From Prolixibacteraceae bacterium (lineage in GTDB: Bacteria; Bacteroidota; Bacteroidia; Bacteroidales; Prolixibacteraceae), in contig DAIDJX010000126.1 of the NCBI GenBank assembly GCA_027451165.1, positions 1 to 9,109 of the forward strand: DNA of 9,109 nt. The letters are read 5' to 3'. Below the pieces are notes generated by a model. It saw only the letters and a program-made list of their open reading frames with translations. It did not search any database and was not told the origin of the DNA. Shown in pieces: positions 7,632 through 9,109 of the stretch. Position numbers and translations under genes: made by a program. Within the stretch, counting starts at the first letter, position 1, and every line of letters starts with the position of its first letter.

Positions 7632-8324
7632 TCAAAGCTCTGTTTCACTGCAGTAAAAACCAAAACCAAATTTGGTATGAATCAGTTTTACCCCGGAATT
7701 CACATCTATCTTTTTCCGCAGATAGTTGATGTAGACATCCAGGATATTGGTATTGGGTTCAAAATCAAAGCCCCATACCTTTTCAATGAGGAACTCCCTG
7801 GATAGCAATTTGTCTTTGTGCTGGACAAATATCTCCAGCAAAGTATATTCTCTGGCGGTAAGGTCTATTTTCCGGTTGCCCCGGACCACTGTCTTTGTTG
7901 CCACATCCATTTCCAGATCGGCGATCTTAAGTTTACCGGAACTGACGCCTGCCTGTGCAGTACGTTTCAGAAAAACATGAATCCTGGCCAGCAATTCCCT
8001 GAAATCAAAGGGCTTCAGTACATAATCATCTGCTCCGCGGCCAAAACCCTGAAGTTTGTCCTCAGGAGTTCCAAGCGCTGTCAACATAATGACAGGAACT
8101 TTGCCATTTACTTTCCTGATCTCATGGCACAACTGAAAACCATCCATAAGGGGCAACAAGACATCAAGAATAATCAGGTCAAAATCTTTATCAGTAAACA
8201 TTCTATACCCAGACAGCCCATCTCCTGCCACATCCACCTGAAATCCTGATTCTTCCAGTTGTTTCCGGAGTACTTCAGCCAGCCGGTGTTCATCTTCCAC
8301 TATCAGAATTCTCTTATCAGCCAT
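7632..8324 (-). CDS. OmpR/PhoB-family response regulator
   Basis: DNA-binding partner of the adjacent kinase. The product is 230 aa. The receiver domain (about 4-118) has the acidic pair Glu10/Asp11, phospho-acceptor Asp54 (LILDVLLP), Thr82 and Lys104 (LKPF). The winged-helix output domain (about 130-226) has REYTLLEIF, LLSREFLIEKVWGFDF and the recognition-helix region NTNILDVYINYLRKKID. The C-terminal wing reads TKFGFGFYC in place of the common TVRGVGYRF, a modest departure. The ATG at 8322-8324 fits the normal receiver start. Upstream lies a control region with four 11-bp-spaced TTCTAA repeats that this protein may bind, which would make it autoregulated and a regulator of the divergent microprotein gene. 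Confidence 0.96.
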   Translation of the reverse strand: MADKRILIVEDEHRLAEVLRKQLEESGFQVDVAGDGLSGYRMFTDKDFDLIILDVLLPLMDGFQLCHEIRKVNGKVPVIMLTALGTPEDKLQGFGRGADDYVLKPFDFRELLARIHVFLKRTAQAGVSSGKLKIADLEMDVATKTVVRGNRKIDLTAREYTLLEIFVQHKDKLLSREFLIEKVWGFDFEPNTNILDVYINYLRKKIDVNSGVKLIHTKFGFGFYCSETEL

Positions 8325-8340
8325 TGAACGGATAAAGGCA

Positions 8341-8348
8341 TAAAGTTA
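8341..8348 (-). promoter_or_regulatory. Possible -7 box for the regulator/kinase operon
   Basis: On the minus strand this reads TAACTTTA, one mismatch from TAnnTTTG, 16 bp before the regulator ATG. No TTG is found at the -33 distance; the TTCTAA array begins 23 bp upstream instead, which would suit regulator-dependent transcription. Confidence 0.35.
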
Positions 8349-8371
8349 CAAATCCTTTCCAAGGTTTTCAT

Positions 8372-8415
8372 TTCTAATAAAATTCTAATAATATTCTAAC
8401 AAGCTTCTAATTATA
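8372..8415 (+). promoter_or_regulatory. Four 11-bp direct repeats (TTCTAA), putative response-regulator operator
   Basis: TTCTAA occurs at 8372, 8383, 8394 and 8405, all on the same strand and exactly 11 bp apart. The 11-mers are TTCTAATAAAA, TTCTAATAATA, TTCTAACAAGC and TTCTAATTATA. Same-face tandem half-sites with an 11-bp period are the classic target of OmpR/PhoB-type dimers. The array lies between the divergent regulator and microprotein genes and occupies the place of the -33 element of the microprotein promoter. Binding by the neighbouring regulator is inferred. Confidence 0.72.
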
Positions 8416-8433
8416 CCTTACCTGTGCTGCCTT

Positions 8434-8441
8434 TACCTTTG
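8434..8441 (+). promoter_or_regulatory. -7 promoter box for the microprotein gene
   Basis: TACCTTTG is a perfect match to the Bacteroidota consensus TAnnTTTG, 23 bp before the ATG at 8465. No TTG lies 19-21 bp upstream; the fourth TTCTAA repeat (8405-8410) is there instead. This suggests a promoter that needs an activator. Confidence 0.65.
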
Positions 8442-8464
8442 GGTTTGTCTTAAAGAGAAGTCAG

Positions 8465-8587
8465 ATGGAAAAATTGAAAAAAACCTATGCTAAAATGAAA
8501 GCCAACGGAAGTTTGGGAATGCTGATATTTTTCGGGTCAGTGGTAATCATTTTTGTTTTGCTTAAACTTTTTGTTTTCAAGGGATAG
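8465..8587 (+). CDS. 40-aa single-pass membrane microprotein
   Basis: The reading frame from ATG 8465 to TAG 8585-8587 encodes MEKLKKTYAKMKANG followed by a hydrophobic span (about residues 17-38, LGMLIFFGSVVIIFVLLKLFVF) and ends in KG. It has a basic N-terminal helix and one membrane segment, so the N-terminus probably faces the cytoplasm. Support for a real gene is fourfold: a perfect -7 box 23 bp before the ATG, an AAAGAGAAG purine stretch (8452-8460) suitable as a ribosome site, a hairpin terminator 50 bp after the stop, and a conspicuous operator array upstream. I recognise no family. It is divergent from a two-component operon and shares its control region, so it may be the pair's main target or a small feedback partner of the kinase. 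Confidence 0.68.
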   Translation: MEKLKKTYAKMKANGSLGMLIFFGSVVIIFVLLKLFVFKG

Positions 8588-8637
8588 AAAATCACCTTTT
8601 CAAATTTTTGAATTATTCTCGTTGCTGATTGAACTGG

Positions 8638-8673
8638 GTGTACCGTGAGATAATCGCGGTATACTTTTTTTTT
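8638..8673 (+). terminator. Rho-independent terminator after the microprotein gene
   Basis: GTGTACCG (8638-8645) pairs with CGGTATAC (8657-8664) with one G-T pair, an 11-nt loop and nine T at 8665-8673. It ends the microprotein transcript and separates it from the permease gene. Confidence 0.78.
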
Positions 8674-8683
8674 AATGAATTAA

Positions 8684-8701
8684 TTGATATCATTGTATCA
8701 A
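8684..8701. promoter_or_regulatory. Small inverted repeat, possible operator upstream of the permease
   Basis: TTGATA (8684-8689) and TATCAA (8696-8701) form a perfect 6-bp inverted repeat with a 6-bp spacer, about 105 bp before the permease start. The arrangement could bind a dimeric repressor, but a short AT-rich palindrome may occur by chance. Confidence 0.2.
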
Positions 8702-8710
8702 GTTCTTTCC

Positions 8711-8748
8711 GCCGGGGCATCACGACCGAAAATAATGCCGGGGAATCA
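8711..8748. repeat. Short imperfect direct repeat upstream of the permease
   Basis: GCCGGGGCATCA (8711-8722) and GCCGGGGAATCA (8737-8748) match at 11 of 12 positions, 26 bp apart, in otherwise AT-rich DNA. They could be regulator half-sites or remnants of a repeat. The rest of the 8588-8807 gap shows no coding region and no clear TAnnTTTG promoter. Confidence 0.4.
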
Positions 8749-8807
8749 TCTGACAAAGCGTGATTTAGTGGCTGAAAGAAGGAAGTTGATAATTAAAAGT
8801 TTTCCAA

Positions 8808-9109
8808 GTGTTTAGGAATCTATTCAGGACCAAGTCATTGCAACAGATGATGCAAGTGGCGTCCGATTCGGAACATGGGTTAAAAAAGGCACTTTCAGCC
8901 ACCCACCTGATTTTTATTGGTATCGGTTGTATTGTAGGTACGGGAATATTTGTAATAACCGGCACAGCTGCTGCCCAGTATGCCGGACCGGCATTGAGTA
9001 TTTCCTTTGTCATCTCGGCCCTTCTCTGCCTTTTTGTTGCACTGTGCTATACTGAATTTGCCGCTATGATTCCCATCGCAGGGAGCGCCTATTCCTATGC
9101 CTACCTGAC
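8808..9109 (+). CDS. APC-superfamily amino-acid permease (CAT-like), 3' end outside the window
   Basis: Inner-membrane amino-acid transporter; about 100 residues are visible. The N-terminus read from GTG 8808 (FRNLFRTKSLQQM, then SEHGLKKALSATHL) matches the usual cytoplasmic start of bacterial CAT-type permeases. GTG 8808 is therefore preferred over the in-frame ATGs at 8847 and 8850, which would remove that segment; an in-frame stop at 8790-8792 limits the gene upstream. TM1 contains the substrate-backbone-binding loop GIGCIVGTGIF (38-48). TM2 (about 60-85) runs into CYTEFAAMIPIAGSAYSYAY, the signature following TM2 in this group. The substrate is probably a cationic or other amino acid but cannot be fixed from this part. 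No good promoter or Shine-Dalgarno sequence is seen. It is separated from the microprotein gene by a terminator. Confidence 0.9.
   Translation, partial: MFRNLFRTKSLQQMMQVASDSEHGLKKALSATHLIFIGIGCIVGTGIFVITGTAAAQYAGPALSISFVISALLCLFVALCYTEFAAMIPIAGSAYSYAYL

Noticed and set aside
7631..7669. 13-residue N-terminal extension of the kinase
   Set aside because: It would overlap the regulator gene; the ATG at 7630 sits 1 bp after the regulator stop and starts right before TM1.
8847..8852. ATG pair as the permease start
   Set aside because: It would remove the conserved NLFRTKS segment; GTG 8808 retains it, although the start codon is unproven.
8765..9013. 82-codon minus-strand frame at the right end
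   Set aside because: Antisense to the permease, whose N-terminal motifs are unmistakable.

Overview
The window looks like chromosomal DNA of a Bacteroidota species, probably Bacteroidales or Marinilabiliales-like. The support is Bacteroidota-type promoter boxes (TAnnTTTG, once with TTG 19 bp upstream), weak Shine-Dalgarno use, a cluster of exported proteins typical of that phylum, a Tat-lipoprotein TIM-barrel protein, and moderate GC. The genus cannot be fixed from the sequence.

Layout. (1) Positions 1-1151: an iron-type alcohol dehydrogenase on +, cut by the left edge. (2) Positions 1152-1440: a gene-free stretch filled by a mirrored pair of GC-rich hairpin units, bounded by a perfect 16-bp inverted repeat (REP/BIME- or MITE-like). 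(3) Positions 1441-5217: four co-directional exported proteins, namely a cyclophilin-type peptidyl-prolyl isomerase, an M28 zinc aminopeptidase with a PA insert, a DUF6263-like secreted protein and a small putative lipoprotein. They end at a bidirectional terminator shared with the next gene. (4) Positions 5266-8324, all on -: a Tat-exported xylose-isomerase-like TIM-barrel lipoprotein, and upstream of it a two-component pair (OmpR-family regulator, then sensor kinase, 1 bp apart). (5) Positions 8325-8673: a divergent control region and an unannotated 40-codon membrane microprotein gene on + with its own terminator. (6) Positions 8808-9109: the start of an APC/CAT-type amino-acid permease, cut by the right edge.

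The most interesting part is the 8325-8673 module. Four copies of TTCTAA lie on the same strand with an exact 11-bp period between the response-regulator gene and the microprotein gene. This is the geometry expected for OmpR/PhoB-type regulators bound in tandem. On the + side a perfect TAnnTTTG box follows, lacking the usual TTG element, as in an activator-dependent promoter. I infer a self-contained circuit: the kinase/regulator pair controls itself and a small single-pass membrane protein, which could feed back on the kinase as MgrB does on PhoQ in enterobacteria. The signal and the feedback are hypotheses; the repeats, promoter box, microprotein reading frame and terminator can be read directly from the sequence.
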